Part shown: positions 51,931 to 62,051 of the stretch, one piece after another
Layout of the letters: the number at the start of each line of letters is the position of its first letter
How positions within the stretch are numbered: position 1 is the stretch's first letter
Assembly: GCA_001936135.1 (NCBI GenBank)
Contig: CP012819.1
Coordinates: 868,001-932,000, forward strand
Length of the DNA: 64,000 nucleotides
Source of the DNA: Saccharomycopsis fibuligera x Saccharomycopsis cf. fibuligera
Lineage: Eukaryota > Ascomycota > Saccharomycetes > Ascoideales > Saccharomycopsidaceae
Reading direction: 5' to 3'
Program-made: the position numbers and the translations under genes
Notes under the pieces: model-generated
The model's input: the letters and a program-made list of their open reading frames with translations, nothing else
Database searches by the model: none
What the model was told of the DNA's origin: nothing

Positions 51931-52004
51931 GGTTTCGTGGTCTAGTTGGTTATGGCATCTGCTTAACACGCAGAACGTCCCCAGTTCGATCCTGGGCGAA
52001 ATCA
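51931..52004 (+). tRNA. tRNA-Val(AAC)
   Basis: 74 nt without intron. Acceptor GGTTTCG/CGAAATC, discriminator A. Anticodon arm CTGCTTAACACGCAG with anticodon AAC, T-arm CCCAG-TTCGATC-CTGGG. The sequence is nearly identical to the S. cerevisiae gene as I remember it. Confidence 0.95.
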
Positions 52005-52011
52005 TTTTTTT
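52005..52011 (+). terminator. Pol III terminator of tRNA-Val
   Basis: Seven T residues directly after the mature end. Confidence 0.85.
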
Positions 52012-52895
52012 GTTCTTTGATTTCAGCACATCAGCACATCATCAATACAATGTAGCAGCCAGTAACATTATTTTCTATTTTGCATTGACATTGTTGATAT
52101 TTAAAAGTCCAGATTAAAAAATGTCTCCTTACCTGTATCTTCAGAAACAGGATATATGCAAGTCTATTATTAACGAGGTTGAATAATCAGCTGTTTTTTT
52201 TTTATTTTTTTATTTTTTATTTTTCTTTTTTTGCCAGTAAGCGGGTGGTTTTTAATGGGCTTCTTCATCCTTGCGCTTCGTTCGCAACACACGCTCTGTT
52301 AACACTAAGTATACTCGACTACGCCTACTTTATTCTGTAGATATTTCAACTTAGTCTGCCTATCTACTTATATATAATAGTGTTCCCATACATGGTATCT
52401 TTTTGTATACGGCACTGGTTACAATTGCGCGCAGCCCGTGCTTTCATTCTTTGATTAACTGCTCTTCCAACGGCCCGCTTGCGCTGGCTCTGCTGTTTGT
52501 TCACCGTATCTTGCTCAGAATTCTTTTATTGGCTGATCAAATATAAACAGCAAATATACACAGTGTCACTCAACAAACGTTTGTCCATATGCTTGTCTGA
52601 AGCTTTGGGCTTGTAGGTAAACTAATTGCTGCTGCTAATTTCCCGCTTACCAGGAAAAGCATCCATCTAGTACACAGATCGCCGTCGTTGCTAATTTAAT
52701 TTTGCCGCCGTTGAAAAATTGTGGATTCTGGATCATCATCTAAACAGCCAAACAGCCAAACAGCCAAACAGCCGGACCACCACACATGTTTACAAGGTGC
52801 TGACTCTTGCACTGGCGCGACAAAAAAGCTTTTATTTTGATCTTCTACTATCTTTACAATTTCTCTGACTACAAATCATAGTACCAAGTACGTAT
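52012..52895. promoter_or_regulatory. Long upstream region of the Ser/Asn-rich gene
   Basis: About 880 bp. T-rich tract (52195-52232), an ATTGGC (inverted CCAAT-like) box near 52530 followed by AAATATAAACAG as a possible TATA region. An 8-bp tandem repeat AAACAGCC (four copies, 52742-52773) lies in the probable leader. No coding gene supported. Confidence 0.5.
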
Positions 52896-55800
52896 ATGAA
52901 CATACTCCCTCAACCCAGTAGCTACAGTATTCTTACAACGACTCGAGCCTCGTCACATCCATTGCAAGCCTCTACTTCAAACACCACAATGTCGCCAAAT
53001 GGCGAACCGATATTAGACTCAAACCTCGTTCGAAAGTCTAGTAATGATGTATCTCAGCTTCCACACAGTGCACATAATTATGATCAAGCCCAGGATGCGT
53101 CGTTTGATTCTACTGATACCAAAGATACAAGTGTTGTCAATTTTCAATCTGGCCAGCAGATAAGCAAGTCTCGCGATGATGGCCAGCGAGCTTCTTCTGA
53201 TATTAAAAAATTCTTTCATGCAGACAACGGCAGTGACTTCAAAGTTCTCAACTACTATAAAGGACTCATGAATGATAGTTTGGACTCTTTAGGAAACGAT
53301 ACCTTCAACGCGTTAACCAGCGAGGATACTGCGGACGAGACAACTAACGATGATCTCAACAACTTGCACATATTCAGAAAGAGACTTAATAGCATTCCTT
53401 CAGTTAATAATTCTTTCAATCTAGATCAGGCTATCTCTGAGGGTTTCAAAAGGGATGCTCTTGAAAGAAATGACCCTTTAAATAACGCCGATAAGGAGGT
53501 TCCGGAAGAATCCAATAACGATCCGCAATTAAAAACTCCAACCATTAATAACTTCCAAGAAAATGTAAATAATAAGAACAATCCGAATGTTACAACAAAA
53601 AGCCACGACCAGAGAAAAGAACTTAGTCCGTTGGTTTTTTTAGAAAGCCCTGCTCAAGCAAGATATGTTTCGAAAGAAGCATCTGTAATGGAGCCAGTTA
53701 ATGAGTTTGGAGAAGATTTTGATCTACGATCAATAAATGACACCAGCGGCTACAAATTTGCATTTCAATATTTTAATGCCAACAATAACACTTTTGATGA
53801 GCATAGCAATGCCCTAAATGGTGATAACGGTGCTAAAAAAATAATAGAAAGTGGTCACAACAACATAGTTGGTCAATCCGAAAACATAACAAATCACGAA
53901 ACAAGTTCTATTGATGAGGTGCCCTATATGAAAAATGCCTCTATGAGTGATTACGACTTTGAAGATATCATTGAACCAGCTAAAATCATAAAGCCTGAAT
54001 TAAGAAAATCATCCAGAACTTCATTGACAAGACTCACTAGATCAAATACCGCTGTCACTAAAGACATGCATCAGTTTACCAGCCCTCAACCTTCAACTTC
54101 TGGCTCTTCCCATCCAACTAGACCAATGCTTAAAAATGTCAAATCTTTACCACAGCTACCCAGACTCAATTCTCTTTCAATCAAAAGAAAAAACACAATC
54201 ACACAAACCATGAATGATTATTCTGTCGAAAATTTCATGCAGTTAAAACAAGATGATCCTTTGAAATACTCTCCATTGTTGACATCATACAATAAAACCA
54301 GTAACAAACCTCTTGTTCAAAAACCGAGTATAGCGTCGTTATCAAGTCAGCAATCGTCTTTACAAAACTCCCAAATCTCAAATCTCTATAACTTCGATGA
54401 GCCTGTGCATGGATATATGAGAAATAAAAGTTCTGGCAAACTGCTGCATAGCCGTTTCAATTCAAATTCTTCTTCAATGGGTAAAAATTCCAGTATTGGG
54501 GGATATAGCTCTGAGGCAAACTCAAATAGTAGTTCCAACTTTAGAACTCTATTCAGCAAGAAAAATTTGGCCATGGGAAAGCATCAAAAATCCAGTTCTA
54601 ACTCTGTTGCAGAAATGTTTCTCAAAGGAAACACCATCAATAATAATAACGACAATAATAATAACAACAAAAACAGTGGCACTAATAACAGCGATAATTT
54701 TGAATTTAACGGGTCTGCGGCTAATGAAGCACTCCCAAGGCTTAACACATCAGAATCATCAACCAATATTTTGGGAAAATTGAGAACAGGTATCAAAAAA
54801 TTCTCACCTGTTACCCCCAAGCATCAAACGTTTCAACAAGCCATTGATGAAAGTTTATCTTTATCCATACATAACAACACCACTAATAATACTGGCCGTT
54901 CAATTCATGAAACGCTTGAAGCTTCACCAACTGCTTCCAGCAGTCCTGGGTCTGGATTTTCTATAAAAGCTAAATCATTGGCTAAAAAAGCATCCTTAAG
55001 CAATTTGCATAGAAACAAATCAACTAGGATTGGAAATAGATCAAAATCTAATACTATAACAAGCACAGCGACTAACGAAAGCAATAATTCTGGCCTCAGC
55101 ATAACAATTCCGAGACGACCTGTTAATAATATTACCTCAACGCTAAACAACTCCAACTTCGATAGTGTGACATCAGCACTGCAGCAGGACCCAAAAGGAA
55201 TTATTACCATTGACACCGTTGATACTGCCGGCGCAACTGGTACTGCCGGCGAGACTAAGAACAAAATCACCGTTACAACTGAGACTGATGGCATTGAAAA
55301 CTTAATTACTTCTCCCATAGTCAAGGTCAACGCTCTATCTTCCAATTTAGCAAGCGAATTGTATATAGAGAACGAGAACCGTAGTGTGGTGGATTTAGTA
55401 GCTGATTTTGATGACACAAACCACAACAAACAGCAACTAATTTCTGGTTTGCTTCCATTATTACGTGAAAGAGCATTTAGAAATGCTGAAAGGGATGCAC
55501 TGCTACTGCTGCTGGCTACTGGTACCATCGCTGAAGAAGAAACAGCAAACATTAAACCAAAAGCTGAGTTTTCTTTAGAAGAAAGTGTTAAAACTTTTTT
55601 AATCAATGAATTGACAAATTCTATTGAGCAAATGCATATAGAAGATTCTGCTTTTGAAATGACGCAAAACAGATTAATCGAATCTGGTTGGTACTCTGAT
55701 TCTAACATAAACGACATCAAGCTGCGCCGTGATTTAAATAGACAAAGATGGCAATATAGAGTGAATAGCATCAAGCTGAAGTTGGACAAGATTAACGAAG

Positions 55801-55994
55801 CAAACAGAAAAAAAGATTATAACATTAGGACACCTAAAAGACAACCACAGTCACAGCTGTCAGATAGTTCTGTGTTCAGTGGACTGAAGGTTCCACAAAA
55901 AAGTGAGATGAATAATGCAACGATGCAAAGAACACTGTTCTATAAAAGTCCGCATGTTGATCCTCAGGAGCGGTTTGAATTTGAGACTTTTTGA
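52896..55994 (+). CDS. Large Ser/Asn-rich protein of unknown function
   Basis: 1032 residues from the ATG at 52896. I do not recognise an orthologue. About 800 N-terminal residues are Ser/Asn/Thr-rich and appear disordered, with basic patches (SSRTSLTRLTRS, SKKNLAMGKHQKSSSNS) and a short Asn run (near 54640-54680). Many S-P and R-x-x-S sites suggest phosphoregulation. The C-terminal about 180 residues look folded and helical: LISGLLPLLRERAFRNAERD, LEESVKTFLINELTNSIEQM and LRRDLNRQRWQYRVNSIK. They carry little low complexity and are the best handle for a homology search. The composition resembles cortical or signalling scaffolds of yeasts, but that is only an impression. Confidence 0.8.
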   Translation: MNILPQPSSYSILTTTRASSHPLQASTSNTTMSPNGEPILDSNLVRKSSNDVSQLPHSAHNYDQAQDASFDSTDTKDTSVVNFQSGQQISKSRDDGQRASSDIKKFFHADNGSDFKVLNYYKGLMNDSLDSLGNDTFNALTSEDTADETTNDDLNNLHIFRKRLNSIPSVNNSFNLDQAISEGFKRDALERNDPLNNADKEVPEESNNDPQLKTPTINNFQENVNNKNNPNVTTKSHDQRKELSPLVFLESPAQARYVSKEASVMEPVNEFGEDFDLRSINDTSGYKFAFQYFNANNNTFDEHSNALNGDNGAKKIIESGHNNIVGQSENITNHETSSIDEVPYMKNASMSDYDFEDIIEPAKIIKPELRKSSRTSLTRLTRSNTAVTKDMHQFTSPQPSTSGSSHPTRPMLKNVKSLPQLPRLNSLSIKRKNTITQTMNDYSVENFMQLKQDDPLKYSPLLTSYNKTSNKPLVQKPSIASLSSQQSSLQNSQISNLYNFDEPVHGYMRNKSSGKLLHSRFNSNSSSMGKNSSIGGYSSEANSNSSSNFRTLFSKKNLAMGKHQKSSSNSVAEMFLKGNTINNNNDNNNNNKNSGTNNSDNFEFNGSAANEALPRLNTSESSTNILGKLRTGIKKFSPVTPKHQTFQQAIDESLSLSIHNNTTNNTGRSIHETLEASPTASSSPGSGFSIKAKSLAKKASLSNLHRNKSTRIGNRSKSNTITSTATNESNNSGLSITIPRRPVNNITSTLNNSNFDSVTSALQQDPKGIITIDTVDTAGATGTAGETKNKITVTTETDGIENLITSPIVKVNALSSNLASELYIENENRSVVDLVADFDDTNHNKQQLISGLLPLLRERAFRNAERDALLLLLATGTIAEEETANIKPKAEFSLEESVKTFLINELTNSIEQMHIEDSAFEMTQNRLIESGWYSDSNINDIKLRRDLNRQRWQYRVNSIKLKLDKINEANRKKDYNIRTPKRQPQSQLSDSSVFSGLKVPQKSEMNNATMQRTLFYKSPHVDPQERFEFETF

Positions 55995-56567
55995 AAACCA
56001 AAGGACACTTATCTTTCCACTAATACTAATATTAAACTTTTCTTTTAACAATTCATTTCTTTGACAGATACAGATGTTCCTTTTTGCTTTCAAAATAACA
56101 ATTTTTAATGATTTATGTTATGATTTACTTACGATTTACTTACGATTTTCTTTGCCTTTGTTTTTGCTTTTGTTTTTGCTTTTGTTTTTGCTTTTGTTTC
56201 TTTGTTTTACTGCCCAGATAAGTCTATTACTACCTACGATACTACATTCTAATTTAGTTTAATTTTGTCAGTTTTTGCCTTGTTTGTTTTTCAAATCATG
56301 TTATCTGCTGTTAATACTAAAAAATTTATTACGCATCTTTTTCTCCCTCCCCTCCCCCAAAAAAAAAGATTTTTCTTTGCGTCGTCACAAATCATTGTAA
56401 TGTTGTCAAAATTAACTCAAATAATATTTTATTTTACAGGTATATATAAACTTATCAAGCAAGCTTCAAGCTAAATTATACAGGTTAACCAGTAAATCAA
56501 TAACGCGCACCAATAATGAATCAAGTCGAGAGTCAAGTGAAGTGGAGTGGAGTCAAGTCAATTTAAT
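55995..56567. other. Intergenic region between convergent genes, with short tandem repeats
   Basis: 573 bp. ACGATTTACTT-type 11-bp repeats near 56127-56150. A 12-bp repeat of TTTTTGCTTTTG (about 4 copies, 56157-56205) follows. AAGTCAAG/AAGTGGAG short repeats lie near 56521-56560. No gene. Confidence 0.65.
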
Positions 56568-58502
56568 TCAGCTTTGATACTTTAACTCATTGGAATGTTT
56601 AATGCCTAACTTATGCCAATCGCATTCTTCCCTAAAGTCACAAAAACTGCAGTACATCTTAAAATTTCTAAATGATGGGTTGATAGGCTGCGGGGCCCTC
56701 TTACCTAGCCAAAAATCAAAATTTGGTTTTTCAAATCCGCCATTCTCATCCCCGTCTTCAGCCTCATTGTTTTGTTGTGAAAAACGCTCATTGTAGTCAA
56801 AAATGAGACTCTCAAATATCGAATCACGAAAATAATAATCGACTCTTAGTTCATTTGACCAAAATGGGTACAATTGTTGAAGTAACTGAGCATACCTGTA
56901 CAAAAAATATCTTAAAGTCAATGGTTGTTGCCACATTTTCGTCAAATTGGCATAATCTTTAAAATTACTCTGTAGAGCATCTACGTTGACTGAAGTGACA
57001 TCATAATCAGCGGTACAAGGTACGAGGAGCAGCTCCTCATCGTATACGTTGCTATCATTATTGCCATTTGCGGTTTTATTATCATCGATGGCAAAATTTC
57101 CTTTAAGGAGCCTGAAATAGTCTGGAATTATGATTTGTGATGCCTCTGCCAAAACTATCGCAAATCCTGGAGTAATAGGTTTGTCAACGTCATATCCGTA
57201 CTGCTTAGCACTTTCTAATAGTGTATCGTAGGTGAAATTAGATCCCGGATTTACTGCTGCTTTTGATGCTGCCGTTGATGCTGATGTTGATAATAGCTCA
57301 AGCATGCGACGATACATCATGACTTGCATTTTAGCTCCGTTTAAAACATTTTCCTGAGCTGGAATTCGCGGCTGCTGGCGAGTTTTCACATCTGCAACAA
57401 TTAGTTTGGACATTATTTGGCCACCATTGTGACGGATCTCAATAGCTCGTCTTTTGGAGATGGCTTTAAGTAAACGGTCAAAACTTGTTGTGTCTTCAAG
57501 ATTGACTAGGCCTTCATTATAACCAGAATAGGACTCAAAACCCGAAGAAGCTGATAAGTTATTACTAAAAGAGTCATATTTTGCTTGCCCCTCCCAAGCT
57601 TTGAAATACAAATGATCAACTATACCAGAAATTAAAATAAGATCATGCCTATCTCTACTGTCAGACAAAGTTTTGAATGGATTGAATTTTTGGTATTCTT
57701 CGATAGTAAGAAAACGACTAGTTGATCTATTAGCAAATGCATTTATCTTAATCTCTCTTGCTTCTCCATAAACAAAAAGCGCTATAAGTTTATTAATATA
57801 CCCGATAATCTCATTAGCATAAGTATCCTCCTTAGAAAGCTTTTCCGGAACCACACTTTTAGTTCTTTCAGCAAAAGTTTGATCAATAGGATGCGATTCA
57901 TTTTCAAGGGTCTGATGACTAGTAGTGCCTCTTCGCATTGCTAACGTTTTTTTGCGTCGTGTTCCTTTGTAAATCTCAAAGAATGATCTCAACTCACACC
58001 AGCTATTAACAAGCAATTTTGTTACTGATAACCGTTTATTGAAAACGGTATCATTAACTCTGTTAGTAGTATTGCTATTTTCATTCTCGTTTTTGGAACT
58101 TTTATTGTAGAAATCGTAGGGACTTATTTCAAAGTTGCTATTCAACACAAGTTGTCCATTTTGATGCCATATTTTCAAGTTCACCGGGTCATTACTAGCA
58201 GGTTTCTGTTCGCCATTAGCAGCTTGTGCAGCAGCTTTTTCTTTGAATATAGTGCTGTCAATAAAATTATTAATCATCATGGTTGCCTTTTCCATACCGG
58301 TAGCTCTAGATTTCATGACAGTGTCTTGACATTCTTCACTATCTTTATCTTGATCATGCGTCTTATTACCTTGGATATCAGGACCATTAGTATCAGGAGT
58401 TCCCGTGTTTTTTGGGATATTAAACTTCAAATTGGTCAATTTATTAGCATCTTTAAAATTTTCGGGCCATTTACACGACAACGCAGCTGCTTTTCGGAGC
58501 AT
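56568..58502 (-). CDS. EXO5: Exonuclease V, mitochondrial (Exo5/Dem1)
   Basis: From the ATG at 58502 (MLRKAAALSCKWPENFKD) the protein has 644 residues; the basic, hydrophobic start fits a mitochondrial presequence. A PD-(D/E)XK-type nuclease core is visible: SVTKLLVNSWCELRSFFEIY with the first Fe-S cysteine, then the catalytic segment IVADVKTRQQPRIP with Asp and Lys, and GAKMQVMMYRRMLELL. The C-terminal YCSFCDFREECDW supplies the other three cysteines (C-x2-C-x5-C) of the [4Fe-4S] cluster. S. cerevisiae Exo5 is a 5' single-strand exonuclease needed for mitochondrial DNA maintenance. A Ser/Thr/Asn/Asp-rich insertion near the N-terminus makes it longer than the yeast protein (585). Confidence 0.92.
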   Translation of the reverse strand: MLRKAAALSCKWPENFKDANKLTNLKFNIPKNTGTPDTNGPDIQGNKTHDQDKDSEECQDTVMKSRATGMEKATMMINNFIDSTIFKEKAAAQAANGEQKPASNDPVNLKIWHQNGQLVLNSNFEISPYDFYNKSSKNENENSNTTNRVNDTVFNKRLSVTKLLVNSWCELRSFFEIYKGTRRKKTLAMRRGTTSHQTLENESHPIDQTFAERTKSVVPEKLSKEDTYANEIIGYINKLIALFVYGEAREIKINAFANRSTSRFLTIEEYQKFNPFKTLSDSRDRHDLILISGIVDHLYFKAWEGQAKYDSFSNNLSASSGFESYSGYNEGLVNLEDTTSFDRLLKAISKRRAIEIRHNGGQIMSKLIVADVKTRQQPRIPAQENVLNGAKMQVMMYRRMLELLSTSASTAASKAAVNPGSNFTYDTLLESAKQYGYDVDKPITPGFAIVLAEASQIIIPDYFRLLKGNFAIDDNKTANGNNDSNVYDEELLLVPCTADYDVTSVNVDALQSNFKDYANLTKMWQQPLTLRYFLYRYAQLLQQLYPFWSNELRVDYYFRDSIFESLIFDYNERFSQQNNEAEDGDENGGFEKPNFDFWLGKRAPQPINPSFRNFKMYCSFCDFREECDWHKLGIKHSNELKYQS

Positions 58503-58966
58503 CAATGGCAAATCACGTATGTACAGCGTTTGTTAATCGTATTGGTGTTGATGCTGATGCTACTGATGTTATCTATGTAACTTGCGATGAGGAGATGCCC
58601 GACAGCGCTGCTTTTCGGCAAGGTAATTTCTTTTTTACTTCGCATCTTTCTTTCTTGCACTGCATGGGAAAAAACAACAGCAGAAAATAAAAAAATAAAA
58701 AGTATCATTTGCGCGTTTTTTTGGTTATCGCCTTCAAATTCATAACTACAACACCGGCAAGAACAACATAGAACGGAACTACTCAATTGCTTTGGTAAGT
58801 TTGTATTATATTTGCATTTTCCATGTTGGAGCATTACCTCTAAATCATATTGACTTCGGAGAGTTATAAACTATATTATAGTTTATCATTTACAAATTTT
58901 ACAATTACAGCACCAAAGGCAAAAAGTTGAAGGTAGCCATAGAAATAACTCAAATTAATAAACATT
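58503..58966. promoter_or_regulatory. Divergent region between EXO5 and the acidic-protein gene
   Basis: 464 bp. A short plus-strand frame (58505-58690) starts with ATG and contains a GTATGT but matches nothing known. A donor-like GTAAGT (58795-58800) and acceptor-like TTACAG (ending 58910) could delimit a leader intron, without a good branch site. Confidence 0.4.
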
Positions 58967-61369
58967 ATGAGTGAATTGGGCACATATATGACTGAGAAAG
59001 AGTCTGATATAGACATGAACGATAATGGGACGGACGATAATTCTATAGAGACTCCATTAGAGACTGTCAGTCAAGATGATGAGATTATAAATGAAGATAA
59101 AGAAGAAGTTATCCCTGAAGAATTATCTGCAGAAAGAATGAAGAAAGTTGATTATGATCAAGCGGACAGGGAATCAAATCGAGAAATCACGGCGAGACAA
59201 GAATGGAAGTTTGATGATAGTGAAGAGGCTAATTTATCTTATGAAGAGAACTCTGTGATTCTTGATAATGATCCTGTGGACAGCACTTATATTCTGGACG
59301 ATCCAGGCGAAGGAAATGCAAACAACGCTGAGAACCAGACCAATATTGATGAATATGAAGATAATGAAGATAATGAAAAAGTAGAAGTAGAAGTAGAAGA
59401 AGAAGAAGAAGAAGAAGAAGAAGAAGAAGAAGAAGAAGAAGAAGAAGAAGAAAAAGAAGAAGATTATGGCGATGGTGAAGAGGAGAAGGCGGAAGAAGCA
59501 CAAGAAACTGAAAAGAAGAAGGAAATGGAAGACGATACAAACAAAAGTGTAGAAATAAATGCATTGAATGATAGTGAGGTCATCAAGAATGATGTTTCTA
59601 TCGATAAAAATGATATCGATGTGGTTGATAAGAGGAATAGTGACTTCAAAGCAAAAGATGAGCTTGACAACCATGTCGTATCACCAGATAATCCATCAGA
59701 TTATGATGCTGTACAAGTTGAGGTAAACTGTGGAAAAGGAATTGTACAGCTGACGGGAAATAAAAAGATGCTGGCAAACCTGACAGGCCTGCTTTCAGCA
59801 AATGGTCTGCAAGAGTCACATAATCAAACAAATACTAAAGAAAGCGTTAACATTGAACAAGGCAAAGAGACCACGAATAACGATTTTGAAGTGGTAGAGC
59901 TTGTCGACAGCGATGATGAATCGAACAGCAAGAAAGAAGAAGAGGAAAATGATCATGTATTTGTTGATCTGGATGACAATGATGAGGTTTTCATATATGA
60001 CCAGAGAAACGTAGATAATAGCAAAGCGAACTACAAAAAACAAGCTAATAATAATAATGAAAAGCTACTAGTTGTGTCATCTGAAAGATTGATGGATTTC
60101 CCTGTGTTATTGAAAGCTAGAGGTAACACCTTCCTTGCTTTCCAATTTGTGGATAACGGATCAGACATTCAGCATTTCAGGAACTTACCATTATTATTTG
60201 AAAATGGAGATTTGATCCATGAAAAGATGGAAACTTTTTTTCCTTTTTTGAGAAATGCATTTATCAAAGCCGGTAAACCTTTTGCTATTTCCCATGAGTT
60301 GGTGCTCGAGTTTCTGGCCTTGAATTTGTCACTAAGTGAAGATAATATCTATTGCACAGAGGTTTCGTTTGCAGACATTACTGCTTTATTTTCCCAACTC
60401 AATAATAATACACCAGAGGGTAGACGTTACGATGTGCTAGTGATAAAACTCATCACTAGAGAACGGTTTAGTAGCCAGTTTAACGGATTGCTTGAAGACA
60501 TCAATCATGGGAAAGGGTTTACAGACATTTGCAGGTCAAATGGTCCAATTAAAGTGCGAAGAAAATTCTCATCAGAAAGCAAAAGTGATATTGTTGTGGT
60601 GAAAGACGATTCGGATAATGAAGAATCTGAAGAAGTGCTTGAGTTCAGCAATACTCAGAAAGTTGATGCTGATGCATCTCTCGATGCCATTGACAATATG
60701 GAAAGCACTGGCTCCAAAGCAAGCCAAAAAGAAAAGTTATCGGTGTTTGGTGATAATCTTTTAGAGAATACAGAAGGAGACACGAGTCTTTTATCGGAGA
60801 AAAAAGATGGAGAAAAAGTGGATGTACAATCTGAGGTGCAGAATACTAATGAAAATATGAAGGTTGCGCCAGGGCCGGAAAGTGTTATTGAGGGTGACAT
60901 TATGAAGACGACGACTAAATCAGAGCAAAAAGCAAGCAACGAAGACATAAACGAAAATGATGAATTATTGGAAAACATCGAGTCAACAAATAATGACTTA
61001 AACACAAGGAACGAAATAGGAGAGGACAAGGAATATAAAGGCACTGATCAACACCACAACAGTGATGATTCCGAAGTATCACAAAAACTGCAATTGTCAC
61101 CATATCAAGCTGATATTGTTAATGATACTGAAATAGACAGTAACGGTATTGAAATCAGTGAAGAACCTGCACAAAATGATGGAGCTGATGCTAATATTGG
61201 CGGAGGTGACTACAGTGAAGAAGAAAAATATAAAGATACAAATATTGAAGCCCAAGAACTTGTTGATCAACCTCAACAAGACGGCCATCTGTTGAAACAC
61301 AGTAGAGACGAAGACAATGCTGAAAATGATACAAGTATTCCAGAAAAAAAACCCAAAGTGTTAAAATAA
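58967..61369 (+). CDS. Large acidic, probably nuclear protein of unknown function
   Basis: 800 residues. I do not recognise the orthologue. The N-terminal 350 residues are extremely acidic, with a pure Glu run encoded by (GAA)n (about 59395-59450). A compact, non-repetitive region lies at about 365-530: LLVVSSERLMDFPVLLKARG, FLAFQFVDN, LPLLFENGDLIHEKMETFFP and LVLEFLALNLSLSEDN. It is the only part likely to fold. A second acidic region contains SUMO-interaction-like VVVKDDSD. The protein ends with a short basic cluster EKKPKVLK, a possible nuclear localisation signal. Acidic nuclear proteins with this layout often bind histones or chromatin factors; this is inference only. Confidence 0.8.
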   Translation: MSELGTYMTEKESDIDMNDNGTDDNSIETPLETVSQDDEIINEDKEEVIPEELSAERMKKVDYDQADRESNREITARQEWKFDDSEEANLSYEENSVILDNDPVDSTYILDDPGEGNANNAENQTNIDEYEDNEDNEKVEVEVEEEEEEEEEEEEEEEEEEEKEEDYGDGEEEKAEEAQETEKKKEMEDDTNKSVEINALNDSEVIKNDVSIDKNDIDVVDKRNSDFKAKDELDNHVVSPDNPSDYDAVQVEVNCGKGIVQLTGNKKMLANLTGLLSANGLQESHNQTNTKESVNIEQGKETTNNDFEVVELVDSDDESNSKKEEEENDHVFVDLDDNDEVFIYDQRNVDNSKANYKKQANNNNEKLLVVSSERLMDFPVLLKARGNTFLAFQFVDNGSDIQHFRNLPLLFENGDLIHEKMETFFPFLRNAFIKAGKPFAISHELVLEFLALNLSLSEDNIYCTEVSFADITALFSQLNNNTPEGRRYDVLVIKLITRERFSSQFNGLLEDINHGKGFTDICRSNGPIKVRRKFSSESKSDIVVVKDDSDNEESEEVLEFSNTQKVDADASLDAIDNMESTGSKASQKEKLSVFGDNLLENTEGDTSLLSEKKDGEKVDVQSEVQNTNENMKVAPGPESVIEGDIMKTTTKSEQKASNEDINENDELLENIESTNNDLNTRNEIGEDKEYKGTDQHHNSDDSEVSQKLQLSPYQADIVNDTEIDSNGIEISEEPAQNDGADANIGGGDYSEEEKYKDTNIEAQELVDQPQQDGHLLKHSRDEDNAENDTSIPEKKPKVLK
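59395..59460 (+). repeat. (GAA)n microsatellite encoding poly-Glu
   Basis: About 18 consecutive GAA codons plus flanking GAA/AAA/GTA variants inside the acidic-protein gene. Length variation between strains is likely. Confidence 0.92.
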
Positions 61370-62051
61370 TAAATAATGTTTCAAACTAATAATTGCTACG
61401 GCTGCTACTATTCGATAGAATCCAGTGTTTGTCTAGGTTTCTGTTTTGTTTATCTCTTTTGATGCTGCGCTTCTCTTCCTCATTTGTTTCACACAATAAT
61501 AGTATATAGGAGTTTTATTTTATGTAGGTTCTTTTTTAGCATTCAGCATCGGCGTTGTCCCTCATCATCAAGTGGTTGAACCTATTTTATTATTTGGTCT
61601 CAAACAAAAAGTATGCGGTCGGAAATGAAGCAGTTGGTGGTTCGGATCAACGAGGCTAAGTGAAATCATGCTATGGGTGATTGTATGTTACACCATCGCC
61701 ACCTAATTTAGACAAAATACTTTTGACAATAATTGGTCCTCATTTCGATTTAGTATAGCTTAAAATAGATGTACGAAGTGAAATATACAATTTAGGGCCC
61801 CATGGGAGTACCTGCCAGAAAGCGCAAAAAGACCTATTTTTCATGAAGGGCAAAGTTCAAACGCGAAGTGGATTTGACATTAATGTATACATTCACGTAA
61901 GGATAGTATAACCCTTGCACTAGTAGTAGCATAAAGATTGCAAATGGTCGATTCTGAGACGTAAACCAAAGATCTCTTTAAGCTACTTCCCAACGTGAAC
62001 ATTTACATAAGTATGATAAAAAAGGGGAGAAATTTCCAAGTAAAGACTCAA
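61370..62051. other. Intergenic region between convergent genes
   Basis: 682 bp of ordinary AT-rich sequence. No gene, tRNA or transposon signature found. Confidence 0.6.

Noticed and set aside
58505-58690. Short plus-strand frame with an early GTATGT
   Set aside because: No plausible second exon or known protein; it overlaps the EXO5 leader.
58795-58910. Possible leader intron upstream of the acidic gene
   Set aside because: Donor GTAAGT and acceptor TTACAG are present, but no TACTAAC-like branch site near the acceptor; RNA evidence would be needed.
59229-59674. Minus-strand poly-Leu/poly-Phe frames opposite the acidic gene
   Set aside because: Artefacts of the (GAA)n tract on the coding strand.
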